A stretch of DNA of 64,000 bases from DATHRK01 sp035465395 (GTDB taxonomy: Bacteria; Gemmatimonadota; Gemmatimonadetes; Longimicrobiales; RSA9), in the NCBI GenBank assembly GCA_035465395.1, contig DATHRK010000006.1, forward strand, positions 62,001 to 126,000, written 5' to 3'. Every line of letters begins with the position of its first letter. The stretch's first letter is position 1. The notes beneath the pieces were generated by a model. The model saw nothing but the letters and a program-made list of their open reading frames with translations. It made no database searches and was not told the DNA's origin. The translations under genes and the position numbers were made by a program. Below, in pieces: positions 1-11,650 of the stretch.

Positions 1-310
1 CACCCTCGGCTGAACCCTCGACCGCATCGGCCTCGACCTCGGCCTGCGGCTCGGCGTCCGCGGCGTCGTCTTCCGCTTCGCCATCCGCCTCGGGCGACGC
101 GGCGAGGCCGCGGCCCTCCCCCCACTTCTGGCGGAAACGCTCGACCCGACCCGCGGTGTCCACGAGCTTCTGCTTACCCGTGAAGAAAGGGTGGCAGACC
201 GAGCAGATCTCGACGTGGATGTCGTCCGTCGTGCTCCGCGTGACGAACGTGTTGCCGCACGCGCAGTGCACGCGCGCCGCCTTGTATTCCGGGTGGATGC
301 CCTGCTTCAT
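1..310 (-). CDS. rpmE: Ribosomal protein L31, zinc-binding type, with acidic C-terminal extension (partial, 3' end off window)
   Basis: This encodes large-subunit ribosomal protein L31. It starts at the ATG at 310 and stays open to the window edge, giving at least 103 residues. The first 65 or so residues match bacterial L31, with the zinc ligands C16-A-C18 and a later CSVC pair, followed by the HPFFTGKQK segment typical of the family. L31 is usually about 70 residues. Here the frame continues with at least 38 residues made almost only of Ala, Glu, Asp, Gly and Pro. The stop codon is outside the window. A promoter is proposed at 377-405, and a GGAGGGG ribosome-binding site lies just before the ATG. 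Identity is near certain; the role of the acidic tail is unknown. Confidence 0.95.
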   Translation of the reverse strand, partial: MKQGIHPEYKAARVHCACGNTFVTRSTTDDIHVEICSVCHPFFTGKQKLVDTAGRVERFRQKWGEGRGLAASPEADGEAEDDAADAEPQAEVEADAVEGSAEG

Positions 311-376
311 GACCCCTCCGATACCGAATCGCCCCCGAGCCGGGAACGTGTGCGTCCCCCCGGCCACAGCCGGAAA

Positions 377-405
377 AAGGTAATGCGGCCTCTCCCTACC
401 GACAA
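377..405 (-). promoter_or_regulatory. Promoter for rpmE
   Basis: On the minus strand a -35-like TTGTCG (405-400) and a -10-like TACCTT (382-377) are separated by 17 bases. Transcription would begin near 370, leaving a leader of about 60 bases before rpmE. The -10 form TAnnTT recurs before other leading genes in this window, which supports the call. Confidence 0.5.
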
Positions 406-431
406 CAGGCGAAAGGTGCCGCGCGCCCGTC

Positions 432-1439
432 TCAGCGCGTCTGCTCGGCGCCCTCCCGGATCGAGTCGTAGGCGAGCTCGATGAGCGCCATCAGCTCGAC
501 CTGATCGTGCGGCGGCTCGTACTCCCGTTCGCCGTTGGCGGTCTGGACGAAATCGGCCAGCATGTGCCGGTAGGAGCTGGTGTACAGGTTGGCCCGCCCG
601 GGCGGCACCGCCGGCGTGACATCGAGCACGCCGTGCTCGACCTCCTTGAAGACCCCGAGCGGGTTCAGCGAGGCGGAGCCGGCCGTGCCGAGCGCTTCCA
701 CGTACTGCCGGTCGTTCGGCTCGAACAGGCTCCACGTCACGTCGAGCGCGATCGAGACGCCTCCCTCGCCGAGGAAGAGCGCGCTCGCGCCGTCCTCGAC
801 CTCCATGCCGGGGGACCGGTGCGCCAGGGCCGTCGCCCGCTCGACGCGAGGATGCCCCAGCAGCCAGAGCCCCAGGTCGAGGGTCTGGACGCCGAGGTCC
901 ATGAGCGCACCGCCCCCGGCGGCCTCGGGATCATGGCGCCACGTGGGTCGGGCGGTACGCACCTTTCGGTTGAGCGATCCGACCCGCACGTGGAACACGT
1001 CGCCCAGCTCCCCACCGCGCAGGAAGGGCCGCAGCGCCCGCGCGTCCGGCCGGTACCGGTTGTTCAGCGCGACCATCACGACGCGGTCGGCGCGACCGGC
1101 CTCTTCGATCACCCGGGCGGCACCCTCCGCGCTCAGCGACAGCGGCTTCTCGACGAGCACGTGCTTGCCCGCGCGCACCGCCTCGATGGCGTGTTCCTCG
1201 TGGAGGTGGCTCGGGCTCGCGACGACCACCGCGTCCAGGTCCGCGTCCGCCAGAAGCCCGTCGTCCGTCGCGTGGATCTCGGGTACGCCGAAGCGCTTGG
1301 CCAGCGTGCGCGCCTTCGCCTGATCCGAGTCGGAGACCGCCGCGACCTCGACTCCGCGCATCTGCGTCAGGGTCGGCAGGTGGACGATCTGCGATATCGC
1401 CCCGGTGCCGATGATGCCAACCCGGAACCTGCCGCTCAT
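432..1439 (-). CDS. Gfo/Idh/MocA family NAD(P)-dependent oxidoreductase
   Basis: This is a 335-residue oxidoreductase of the Gfo/Idh/MocA family, enzymes that oxidise or reduce sugars, inositols and related polyols with NAD(P). An N-terminal Rossmann fold begins at once (VGIIGTGAISQ, residues 7-17). The family's VEKPLSLS motif, whose lysine is catalytic, lies near residue 96. The C-terminal half is the usual alpha/beta substrate domain, and the length is normal. The ATG at 1439 overlaps the stop of the upstream outer-membrane protein gene by 4 bases (ATGA), so the two are probably translated together. Substrate cannot be told from sequence. It ends 121 bases before rpmE. Confidence 0.9.
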   Translation of the reverse strand: MSGRFRVGIIGTGAISQIVHLPTLTQMRGVEVAAVSDSDQAKARTLAKRFGVPEIHATDDGLLADADLDAVVVASPSHLHEEHAIEAVRAGKHVLVEKPLSLSAEGAARVIEEAGRADRVVMVALNNRYRPDARALRPFLRGGELGDVFHVRVGSLNRKVRTARPTWRHDPEAAGGGALMDLGVQTLDLGLWLLGHPRVERATALAHRSPGMEVEDGASALFLGEGGVSIALDVTWSLFEPNDRQYVEALGTAGSASLNPLGVFKEVEHGVLDVTPAVPPGRANLYTSSYRHMLADFVQTANGEREYEPPHDQVELMALIELAYDSIREGAEQTR

Positions 1440-2170
1440 AGGGACGGGACCGCGCTGGGGGGCGGCGGGTCGACGCGGCCCACGACGCCGGGATCGCGGT
1501 CCCGGACCATGAACTGCACGCCCAGCGCGACGCCGCCGAAGCTCAGGTCGCTCAGCAGGTTCCAGCGGACTTCGCCGTACACCCTGAGCCGCTCCTCGAG
1601 CATGTACTCGACCCCTCCGAGCGGAGAGATTCCGGCGGCGAACGAGTCCAGCAGGTCCTCGATGAACGTGCCGTCGATCGCGGCGCCTTTCCCGTTCAGG
1701 GAATGGAGCCCGATCCCTATCCCCAGATAGGCGAGCAGCGGCGAGGGGGTGGCCCACACGTACTGCGCGTCGAGCCCGAAGGCGAGATCGCTCCATTCGA
1801 TGCCGCCCAGCTCGTCCGCGGTGACGACGATCCCCTCGTCGGCGATGCTCGGCAGGGCGCTGATCGAGGCCGCCAGCTCGACCAGCTCCTCGGTCTCGAG
1901 GTCGGACTTCCAGAAATTCAGCGTGGGTACGATGCGCACGCCGGGTCCCAGGTAACCCAGATCCACTCGGAATCCGAACGTCGTCGTACCCTCCACCTTG
2001 TCGGCCCAGTTGTAGCCGGCGTGGACGCCTATGCCCCGGAAGCTCAGGTTCTCGTAGTCGTACTCCGCCAGGCCCTGCGCCCGGGCGCCGCCCGCTCCCG
2101 CCACCGCGAGGGCGAGCACCGCCGCCGCCACGCCCGCCGTCCTCCTCGTACCGCGCCCCGTCGTGGTCAT
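1436..2170 (-). CDS. Outer-membrane beta-barrel protein, hypothetical
   Basis: This is a 244-residue protein with a clear signal peptide: Arg-rich start, hydrophobic Ala/Val/Leu core, and cleavage around ARAQ at residues 29-32. The mature part alternates hydrophobic and polar residues in strand-like stretches (GIGVHAGYNWADKVEG, LYLG and LAYLGIGIGLHS regions), as in small outer-membrane beta-barrels. I cannot assign a specific family. It starts 14 bases after the SpoIID-domain gene and overlaps the oxidoreductase downstream by 4 bases. Its position at the end of a cell-envelope and metabolism operon gives no firm clue to function. Confidence 0.7.
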   Translation of the reverse strand: MTTTGRGTRRTAGVAAAVLALAVAGAGGARAQGLAEYDYENLSFRGIGVHAGYNWADKVEGTTTFGFRVDLGYLGPGVRIVPTLNFWKSDLETEELVELAASISALPSIADEGIVVTADELGGIEWSDLAFGLDAQYVWATPSPLLAYLGIGIGLHSLNGKGAAIDGTFIEDLLDSFAAGISPLGGVEYMLEERLRVYGEVRWNLLSDLSFGGVALGVQFMVRDRDPGVVGRVDPPPPSAVPSL

Positions 2171-2184
2171 CGTCTCCGTCCGTC

Positions 2185-3461
2185 TCAGTACAAGCGCTGC
2201 AGTTCGGTCCCGGGATAGTAGGCTCCCAGGATCCTCCGATAGTCCTGCCCGAAGCGGGCCCGCGCCATGGCGCCCACCTGACACATGCCGATGCCGTGGC
2301 CCCACCCACCGCCGCTCACTTCGACCCAGCGGCGCCCGCCGGCGTCCACGCCTTCGCGGATCTCGTCGATTCGCGCGCTGTTGAGGATCGCCCCGTTTCC
2401 GCGACGCAGCGCCCAGCGGACCGAGTCCCCGAAGACCACCCGGTCGCCGCCGTCGGCCTGGATCTCCAGCTCGGCGACGCGCCCGGACCGCGTCCGGCCG
2501 CGGACCCGCAACCCGCGCAGCGCGTCCCCGCCATCGAGGCCGACGGTGCGCTCGAGGATCGCCCCCAGCTCGCTCCAGTCCCAGCGCTCGCTCCAGCGGT
2601 ATCGGCTGGAGGCCTCGCACCACGCTCGGCCGTCCTCGCGCAGATCCGAGATCGAGCGGAGGTACGGCAGAGGACCGCGGCGCCAGACTTCGTCGATGCC
2701 GGCGGTGCGTCCCCCGCAGGTGGAGTGATAGTAGGCCTGGATCGGTCGCCCATCGTACGTCAACACCTGGCCGCTCGTTTCGCGGATGGCCCGCGCGGCC
2801 ACGCTGTCCTGGCCCTCCAACCCGCGATACACCTGGTCGTTGGTGTCGCCCCAGTAGTCGAACCCCAGCGAGCGACGGCGACCCCGGTGCGCCACGGCGT
2901 AGGTGCGCGCGGCGATCGCCTGCGCCTTCACGGCCTCGATCTCACCGGCGGGGCGGACGCCGATCTCGTGCGGGACGACGCCGAGCAGGTAGGTCTCGAG
3001 GGCTATCGAGTTGATCACCGTCAGCCCTCCCTCGCCCGCCAGAAGCACGATCTCGCCGTCGTAGGATCGCTCGCCCACACGCAGCGCATGGCCCGGCCGG
3101 GCCCGGAGGCGGAGACCGCCGGCCTCGGCTGTGGGACGCGCGTCGCCCGTGCACCGCAGCTCGACGCTGCCCCCCGACACGCCGGCCATGCACGGGGGCC
3201 GCACCATCTCGTCCGCGCGGCCCCCGGCGGAGAGCTGCAGGAGGCCGTCGCCGTCGACGGTGACCGCTCGCGCGCCCACCTCGAGGCCCACCGCGACCGT
3301 GGGGCCCAGCGGGCCCACGTCGTCCCCGATGCCGACCGGCACACCCGCGCCTCCGGAGGGACGGGCTCCGCGCGGGCCGGCCGGCGAACACGCGGTGAGG
3401 AGGCTCAGCGCCGCCAGTACGCCGAGCGCGGCCGGCGCCGCGGGACGTGCGAGCAGGGCGG

Positions 3462-3465
<4 letters not shown>
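2185..3465 (-). CDS. SpoIID/LytB-domain lipoprotein
   Basis: This is a 426-residue exported protein with a SpoIID/LytB domain. The domain occurs in peptidoglycan-active proteins, including the sporulation lytic transglycosylase SpoIID and amidase enhancers. The GTG start at 3465 overlaps the hemL stop (GTGA). The N-terminus is a lipoprotein signal with lipobox LLTAC and lipidated Cys26. The SpoIID domain spans roughly residues 150-425, with ALETYLLGVVPHEIG, KAQAIAARTYA, AYYHSTCGG and a final GWGHGIGMCQ-GAMARA block. No sporulation genes are present, so a role in division or wall turnover in a non-sporulating diderm is more likely. An upstream-extended start was rejected because it would lie deep inside hemL. 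Confidence 0.88.
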
Positions 3466-4759
<1,294 letters not shown>

Positions 4760-4763
<4 letters not shown>

Positions 4764-6403
4764 GCGGGCACCCCTGCCAGGTCGTTCTCGTCCGCCTCGG
4801 TCAGGCGCACGTGGAGGAAGTCGCCCGGGCGGGCATCGGGCGCGCCTCGCACGTACACGACGCCGTCCACCTCGGGCGCCTGCGACGGGAGGCGCCCGGT
4901 CGCGTGCTTTCCCGTCTCGGGGTCGGGGGCGATGTCGATGACGACCTCCGCGATCTGCCCCACCCGCTCCGCGTTGCGGTCGTGGGTGATGCCCCGCTGC
5001 ACATCGAGCACCCGTTCGAGACGCTCCCGCACGACGGCCGCCGGGACCGCCTCGTCCATGGCCGCGGCCGGAGTGCCCTCCTCGGGCGAGTAGGCGAAGG
5101 CGCCCAGGTAATCGAAGCGAGTCGCCTCCAGCACGTCGATCAGCTCCTCCACGTCGTCGTCGGTCTCCCCCGGAAAGCCCAGGATCACTGTGGTGCGCAG
5201 GGCGATGTCCGGCACCGCCTGGCGCAGCCAGCCGACCCGCTCACGCAGGATGGCGCGCCGCTCCGGCCTGCGCATCCGAGCGAGCATGCGGTCCGCCCCG
5301 TGCTGGATCGGCATGTCCAGGTAGGGCAGGATCCGGGGCTGCTCGGCCATCAGCGCCACCAGCTCGGGTGTGATTCCGGACGGGTACATGTAGAACAGCC
5401 GCAGCCAGGGAATGTCGGTACCGTCCAGGAGGCGCGTGAGCAGCTCGGGGAGCAGCCCGTGGCGCGGCAGCGGTCCGGCGGGCAGGTCATCGGGCAACCT
5501 CGGGGCCGTCGCCCTCCCGGCGGGCACGGGGCCCGCCATGCGGGCGAAAGGCGCCCCGATCCAGCGGCCGGGGTCCCCGGTTTCCGCAGGCGTCTTGGCG
5601 TCTGCGAGAGCCGCGCCTGCCCCGCGACCCGCGCGCAGGCCTTCCGCGGCAGGGCCGGCCCGCGCCGCTACGGCCGCGGCGCGGACCCAGTCGCGGCCGT
5701 ACCAGGTCGTGTCCTGGCTCACGATGCAGAGCTCGACGGTGCCCCGCCGCTCCAGCTCGCGCGCCTCGGCCACCAGCTCCGACATGGGCGTCGAGCGGTG
5801 GCGGCCGCGCATGAGCGGGATCGCGCAGAACGCGCACGCGTGGTCGCACCCCTCGCTGATCTTCAGGTGCGACGTGTGCGCCGCCAGGCCGGAAAGGACC
5901 CGGAGCGGGCGCTCCATCGTCGGCACCGCCTCGGGCGGGGGCAGCAGGCCGCGCGCCCTCAGCTCCGGCACCAACCGGTCCATCTCCGTCAGGCCCAGGA
6001 GGAGGTCGACCTCCGGGATCTCCGCGCGCAGCTCGTCGCCGTAGCGCTGCACCATACACCCCACCGCGACGACGGCGCCGGTGCGGCCCTCCTCTTTGAG
6101 GCGGACGGCCTCCAGGATGGTATCGACCGACTCCTCGCGCGCTGCGTCGATAAACCCGCAGGTGTTCACGACGATCACGTCGGCGCCCTCGGCGTCGGGC
6201 CGCACACGGGCGCCGGCGCCGTGAAGGGCGCCCATGACCCGCTCGCTGTCGACGGTGTTCTTGTCGCAACCGAGCGTCACCACCCCGATCACGGGGCCGG
6301 CCGGGGCAGCCGGGTCGGATGGCGTCGTCCGCGCCCCCTCCGTCGCCGCTGGCGCTCTCAACACCGGCAGCATCGCCCCCCGGCGTGTCGAGCCGACGCT
6401 CAT
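4760..6403 (-). CDS. rimO: Ribosomal protein S12 methylthiotransferase RimO with an unusual insertion
   Basis: This radical-SAM enzyme adds a methylthio group to an aspartate of ribosomal protein S12. The N-terminal methylthiotransferase domain has its three cysteines in TLGCDKN, VNTCGFI and VGCMVQRY. The radical-SAM cluster motif C-x3-C-x2-C is in GCDHACAFC near residue 185, and the C-terminus carries a TRAM-like domain. At 547 residues it is about 100 longer than usual RimO (around 440). The excess is an N-terminal Ala/Pro-rich leader of about 35 residues and an insertion at about residues 238-312, directly after DTTWYGRDW. The insertion is low-complexity and rich in Ala, Gly, Arg and Pro. 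The ATG at 6403 lies 12 bases after the lolA-like stop. Confidence 0.93.
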
Positions 6404-6415
6404 GCCGGGCGCGCC

Positions 6416-7312
6416 TCAGCCACGGTCCACGACGCGAACGCCGTCCGGGGGCTCGAAGCGGAAGAGGGACGCCGGCAGGTCCGGGTTGCGGCGGATTCCC
6501 GACAGCTCGAATCGGCGGACCAGGCCGTTGGTCTCGACGATCTCGAAGCGACGCGCGAGGCCGTCCTGTCGGTCGATCCACGCGGTGAGCGTCCTGTACC
6601 CCTCGCCTTGGGCCCTCGGCTCCAGGACGAGGATGTCGGCCAGCCGGCCCTCGACCGCCTCGGTGCCGCGGGAACTCGCGTGGAAGCGCTCGGCGGGGTC
6701 GCCTATGAACTGCGATCGCAGGTCGGTCGCGCCGGCGCCGCGGGCCGCCGGTAGGCGGAGCACCTGCGCGGAATCGACACTCGGGTAGTAGACCCACAGG
6801 TGCGCACCGTCGCTGACGATGACATCCCCGGCGGGCTCATCGAAGCGCATCAGAAAGTACGCGGGCTGCCGCTGGTAGAGCGTGCCCCGGCTGCGGATGG
6901 TCCGCCTGAGAATCGGGTTGCGGGCCTCCTGACGGAACTCCGCCTGGATCGATCGCAGGGCCTCGTAGGCGATGCTGGCGCGCTCGAGGACGGCGTAAGG
7001 GTCGGAGCCGTCCGCGTTCTCGCGCGCTCCGGAATCCCCGGCTGCCGCCCGGCCAGCGGCGGAGTCGGTCCGCTCGTCGTCGGCCGGGGCACCGGCGTTG
7101 GCGCGATCAGCGGGGTCGGCCGGGGCGGCGGCCGGAGTGTCGGCCGTCGCGGCGGAATCCGTGGAAGACGGCGCCGGCACGCCCGCGACGGTATCGGCCG
7201 CGCCGCCGTCCGTCGCGAGGGCATCCCCCGTCGGCCTCGCGTCCCCGCCGGACGCGTCCGTGCCGCAGGCGGACAGGGCCAGCAGAAGCACCAGGGGAGC
7301 GCGTCGGATCAT
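6416..7312 (-). CDS. LolA-like outer-membrane lipoprotein carrier, itself with a lipoprotein signal
   Basis: This 298-residue protein has a LolA/LolB-type fold in its last 195 residues or so, starting near residue 102. That part resembles LolA, with RSIQAEFRQE, GTLYQRQPAYFLMRFDEP and DGAHLWVYYPSVDSAQV. LolA is normally a soluble periplasmic shuttle for lipoproteins. Here the N-terminus is a short lipoprotein signal with lipobox LSAC and Cys16, followed by an Ala/Asp/Ser/Pro-rich linker of about 85 residues. Residue +2 is Gly, so the Asp+2 inner-membrane retention signal is absent. It may act as a tethered carrier or as a LolB-like acceptor. It lies between ftsK and rimO. Confidence 0.8.
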   Translation of the reverse strand: MIRRAPLVLLLALSACGTDASGGDARPTGDALATDGGAADTVAGVPAPSSTDSAATADTPAAAPADPADRANAGAPADDERTDSAAGRAAAGDSGARENADGSDPYAVLERASIAYEALRSIQAEFRQEARNPILRRTIRSRGTLYQRQPAYFLMRFDEPAGDVIVSDGAHLWVYYPSVDSAQVLRLPAARGAGATDLRSQFIGDPAERFHASSRGTEAVEGRLADILVLEPRAQGEGYRTLTAWIDRQDGLARRFEIVETNGLVRRFELSGIRRNPDLPASLFRFEPPDGVRVVDRG

Positions 7313-7342
7313 CGAGCGTCGGGCCGGGGCCGAAGGGTCACC

Positions 7343-7348
7343 AAAGTA
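7343..7348 (-). promoter_or_regulatory. Possible -10 box before the lolA-like gene
   Basis: TACTTT on the minus strand lies 30 bases before the ATG at 7312. It sits in a 10-base string (CGTACTTTGG) also found at the polyprenyl synthase promoter (18501-18508). No good -35 is visible at 16-18 bases, so this is only a candidate. Confidence 0.3.
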
Positions 7349-7412
7349 CGGATGGAATCGGGCCCGTCGTACCCGACCCGACGGGACGCGTTCCCGACGG
7401 GCGCCGGGCGCC

Positions 7413-9731
7413 TCAGGCCTCGATGGAGGGCTCCGCCGCGGCAGATCCCCGGCTCTCCCGGCAGATCCTCTCGACGGCCTCCAGGCCCACCAGGACGTCG
7501 CGCGGCTTGGAGCCGTCCGGGGGGCCCAGAACGCCCGCGGCGTGCAGCTGATCGACGATGCGCGCGGCGCGGCCGTACCCCACGCGCAGCCGTCGCTGGA
7601 GCAGCGACGTGGAGCCCTGCTCGTACTGGACGCAGACCTCCGCGGCCGCGCGGAACAGGGGGTCCCGCTCCTCCATCAACGCCTCGTTGATCTCTTCGGC
7701 CGCTTCCTCCTGCTCGCGGGCGCGGACCACCTCCAGGATGTCCTCTTCCTCGGCCGCCGCGTCCTCGCGCGTCAGCTCACGGTACCAGTTCACGAGACGG
7801 TCGGTGTCCTCGGTCGGCATGTAGGCGCCCTGGATGCGGACCGGGTCGGACTGGCCCGGCGGCAGAAAGAGCATGTCCCCGTTGCCGAGCAGCGCGTCCG
7901 CGCCGTTCTGGTCGATGATCGTCCGGGAGTCCACCTTCGAGCTCACCCGGAACGCGATGCGGCATGGGAAATTGGCCTTGATCAGACCCGTGATGACGTT
8001 GACGCTCGGGCGCTGGGTGGCGACGACGAGGTGGATGCCGATGGCTCGCGCCTTCTGCGTGAGCTGCGCCAGGGGCCGTTCGATTTCGCTCTGCACCGAC
8101 ATCATGAGATCGGCCAACTCGTCCACGACGACCACGACGTACGGGAGCGGTCCGTCCTTGTAGAACCACCGCTCGGGATCGCCCTCCGGGCCCTCCGGTT
8201 CGACGCGGCGCAAGACCTGGCCCTCGTCCAGCCGGCGGTTGAACTCCGCTATGGAGCGCGCGCCGTTCTCAGAGAGCAGCTGGTAGCGCCGCTCCATCTC
8301 GTACACGGCCCACTTCAGGACGAAGGCCGCGTCCTTGGGGTCGGTGACGACCGGATGGCGCAGGTGGGGCAGCTCGGCGTACATGCTGAGCTCGACCATC
8401 TTCGGATCGATGAGCAGCAGCCGCAGGCTGTCGGGCCCGTGGCGGTAGACGAGGCTGGTGATCAGCGTGTTCACGCACACCGACTTGCCGGAACCGGTCG
8501 CCCCCGCGATGAGGAGGTGCGGCATACGCGCCAGGTCGGCCACGTACGGGGTCCCTTCGAGGTCCCGCCCGAGCGCGAGCGGCAGCGCCGCCCGGCCCCG
8601 CGCGAACGCCCGCGTCCTCAGGATGTCGCGCAGGTAGACGACCTCGGGCGCGGGGTTGGGGACCTCGACGCCGACCGCGCCCTTGCCCGGGATCGGTGCG
8701 ACGATGCGCACGCTCGGCGCGCGCAGGGCGAGCGCCAGGTCCGCGTCCAGGTTGGCGATGCGCGCCACCTTCACGCCGGGCGCCGGCACGACCTCGTACT
8801 GCGTGACGACCGGGCCGGTGGTGCGCCCCGAGATCGAGCTCTCGACCCGGAACGTCTGCAGCGTGTCCACAAGGACCTGCCCGAGTCGGTCGAGCTCGGC
8901 CTCGCTCAGGGAGGCGTCGCGCGGAGGCTGCGGGGTGAGAAGGTCGAGCGGAGGCTTGTAGGCGATCCGCCCGGCGCGGGACACCGGCCCAGGGGCCTCC
9001 GAGGCGGCGTCGTCGTCGCTCGGGGACGCTTCGGCACGAGCCGGCGAGCCGCTCGTCTCGGCGGCCGCCTCTTCCAGGGGGCTCGGCCCGGCGGCCTCGT
9101 CCGCCTCGATGGCGGCCCACGGCGAGGGGGCTGGCGTGCCGCGGGCGCGGCGAGCCTGCCAGCGCTCGCGCACCGCCGCCCAGCCGCCACGCAGCCCCTC
9201 GGCCGCCCGCGTCGCCGTCGCCGCCGCGCCGCGCGCGAGCGGGCGCGCGGGGTTCCAGCCCAGGGTGGCGACGAAGAGCGAGAGCACGACGAAGACGACG
9301 ACCACGGTGCTCCCGATCACCCCCAGGAGCGCCACCAACCCGCTGGCGACGGCCGCCCCGACCAGCCCGCCCGGGGCCGCCGACCACGCCGGGAACGGTG
9401 TGCCGGTCGATGCCAGCGCGCCCAGCGCCTGTGCGACGGGGAGGAGGATGAGCAGGCCGACCGCCAGAGCGCCCAGCCGGAGCGCTCGCTCGCGATCGAG
9501 CCAGCCGAAGCCGAAGGCGCCGCCGATCGCGGCGCCGACGGGCAGGAGGTAGGCCCCGCCGCCGAACACGGTCCGCGCACCGGAGGACAGGGCGCGGCCC
9601 AGGCTGCCCACGAGGTTGCCCTCCTCGGCCAGGCCGATCACCCCCGCCGGAAGCATGGCCAGCGCCAGCACGAGGGCGAGCGCGAAAAGCGCCAGACCCG
9701 TCAGTTCGAGCCGCTGTTCGGTGCTAAGCAT
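7413..9731 (-). CDS. ftsK: DNA translocase FtsK/SpoIIIE family
   Basis: This septal DNA pump clears chromosome termini at division. The 772-residue protein has four hydrophobic membrane segments within about the first 170 residues. An Ala/Glu/Pro-rich linker of moderate length follows, then the FtsK motor with Walker A GATGSGKS near residue 410 and the LLLIDPKMVELSMY and VVVVDELADLMM segments. A C-terminal winged-helix gamma domain (about residues 690-755) would read KOPS-type DNA signals. The ATG at 9731 was chosen because membrane segments begin right after it and a GGGAGGGG ribosome-binding site precedes it. It follows accC by 55 bases. Confidence 0.95.
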   Translation of the reverse strand: MLSTEQRLELTGLALFALALVLALAMLPAGVIGLAEEGNLVGSLGRALSSGARTVFGGGAYLLPVGAAIGGAFGFGWLDRERALRLGALAVGLLILLPVAQALGALASTGTPFPAWSAAPGGLVGAAVASGLVALLGVIGSTVVVVFVVLSLFVATLGWNPARPLARGAAATATRAAEGLRGGWAAVRERWQARRARGTPAPSPWAAIEADEAAGPSPLEEAAAETSGSPARAEASPSDDDAASEAPGPVSRAGRIAYKPPLDLLTPQPPRDASLSEAELDRLGQVLVDTLQTFRVESSISGRTTGPVVTQYEVVPAPGVKVARIANLDADLALALRAPSVRIVAPIPGKGAVGVEVPNPAPEVVYLRDILRTRAFARGRAALPLALGRDLEGTPYVADLARMPHLLIAGATGSGKSVCVNTLITSLVYRHGPDSLRLLLIDPKMVELSMYAELPHLRHPVVTDPKDAAFVLKWAVYEMERRYQLLSENGARSIAEFNRRLDEGQVLRRVEPEGPEGDPERWFYKDGPLPYVVVVVDELADLMMSVQSEIERPLAQLTQKARAIGIHLVVATQRPSVNVITGLIKANFPCRIAFRVSSKVDSRTIIDQNGADALLGNGDMLFLPPGQSDPVRIQGAYMPTEDTDRLVNWYRELTREDAAAEEEDILEVVRAREQEEAAEEINEALMEERDPLFRAAAEVCVQYEQGSTSLLQRRLRVGYGRAARIVDQLHAAGVLGPPDGSKPRDVLVGLEAVERICRESRGSAAAEPSIEA

Positions 9732-9786
9732 GCGACCCCTCCCGCCCGTACGTCCTCCGCCCCGGCGAGGCGTCTCGCTCGCCGCG

Positions 9787-11142
<1,356 letters not shown>

Positions 11143-11155
11143 GAGGTGTCGGGGC

Positions 11156-11650
11156 TCAGTCCGGTTCGATGCGGAACAGCGCCTGGCCGTACTCCACCGG
11201 GTCGCCGTTCTGCACCAGGATTGCCCGCACGACCCCGTCGACTTCCGCTTCGAGCTCGTTCATGAGCTTCATCGCCTCCAGGATGCAGAGGGTCTGTCCC
11301 TTGGAGACCCGCGTGCCGACGTCGACGTAGGGCGGCGCCTCGGGCGCCGGCGCCCGGTAGAAGGTGCCCACCATCGGCGACTCGATGTCGACCCAGCCCG
11401 CATCCTCGGCCGGGGCGGCGGGCGCGGGCGGCGCGGCCCCGTCGGTGGGCGCAGCGGCTGCAGCGGGGGCCGGCGGCGGCGTGGTCGGACCCGGCGGGGG
11501 CGCCGGTGATGAGGATACGACGGGCGCGGGCGGCGGACTCTTCGACACCCGCACGCGAGTGCCGCCGCGGGCGACTTCGATCGAATCGATCCCGCTCTCG
11601 TCCACCGCCTCGATCAGACCCCGCAGGAAGTCGAGATCCAGCATGCTCAC
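11156..11650 (-). CDS. accB: Biotin carboxyl carrier protein of acetyl-CoA carboxylase
   Basis: This is the biotin carrier subunit of acetyl-CoA carboxylase. The 164-residue protein has a short N-terminal helix region, an Ala/Pro-rich linker (about residues 35-88) and a biotinyl domain. The attachment motif EAMKLMN places the biotinylated lysine near residue 127. The GTG at 11650 gives a GTGA overlap with the aroQ stop; an ATG two codons downstream (11644) is an equally possible start. accC follows directly. Confidence 0.96.
   Translation of the reverse strand: MSMLDLDFLRGLIEAVDESGIDSIEVARGGTRVRVSKSPPPAPVVSSSPAPPPGPTTPPPAPAAAAAPTDGAAPPAPAAPAEDAGWVDIESPMVGTFYRAPAPEAPPYVDVGTRVSKGQTLCILEAMKLMNELEAEVDGVVRAILVQNGDPVEYGQALFRIEPD

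Noticed and set aside
507..1730. Long open frame on the plus strand, and similar ones at 2296-4323, 18481-20556, 23360-25834, 49059-52259 and 57235-59739
   Set aside because: Each lies opposite a well-recognised gene, reads as Arg/Pro/Ala/His-rich nonsense and shows no domain. Such frames are expected opposite GC-rich genes.
7377..7401. Direct repeat CCCGACGGG (7377-7385 and 7393-7401) between ftsK and the lolA-like gene
   Set aside because: Two 9-base copies in GC-rich DNA are weak evidence. There is no matching copy near other genes and no regulator to link it to.
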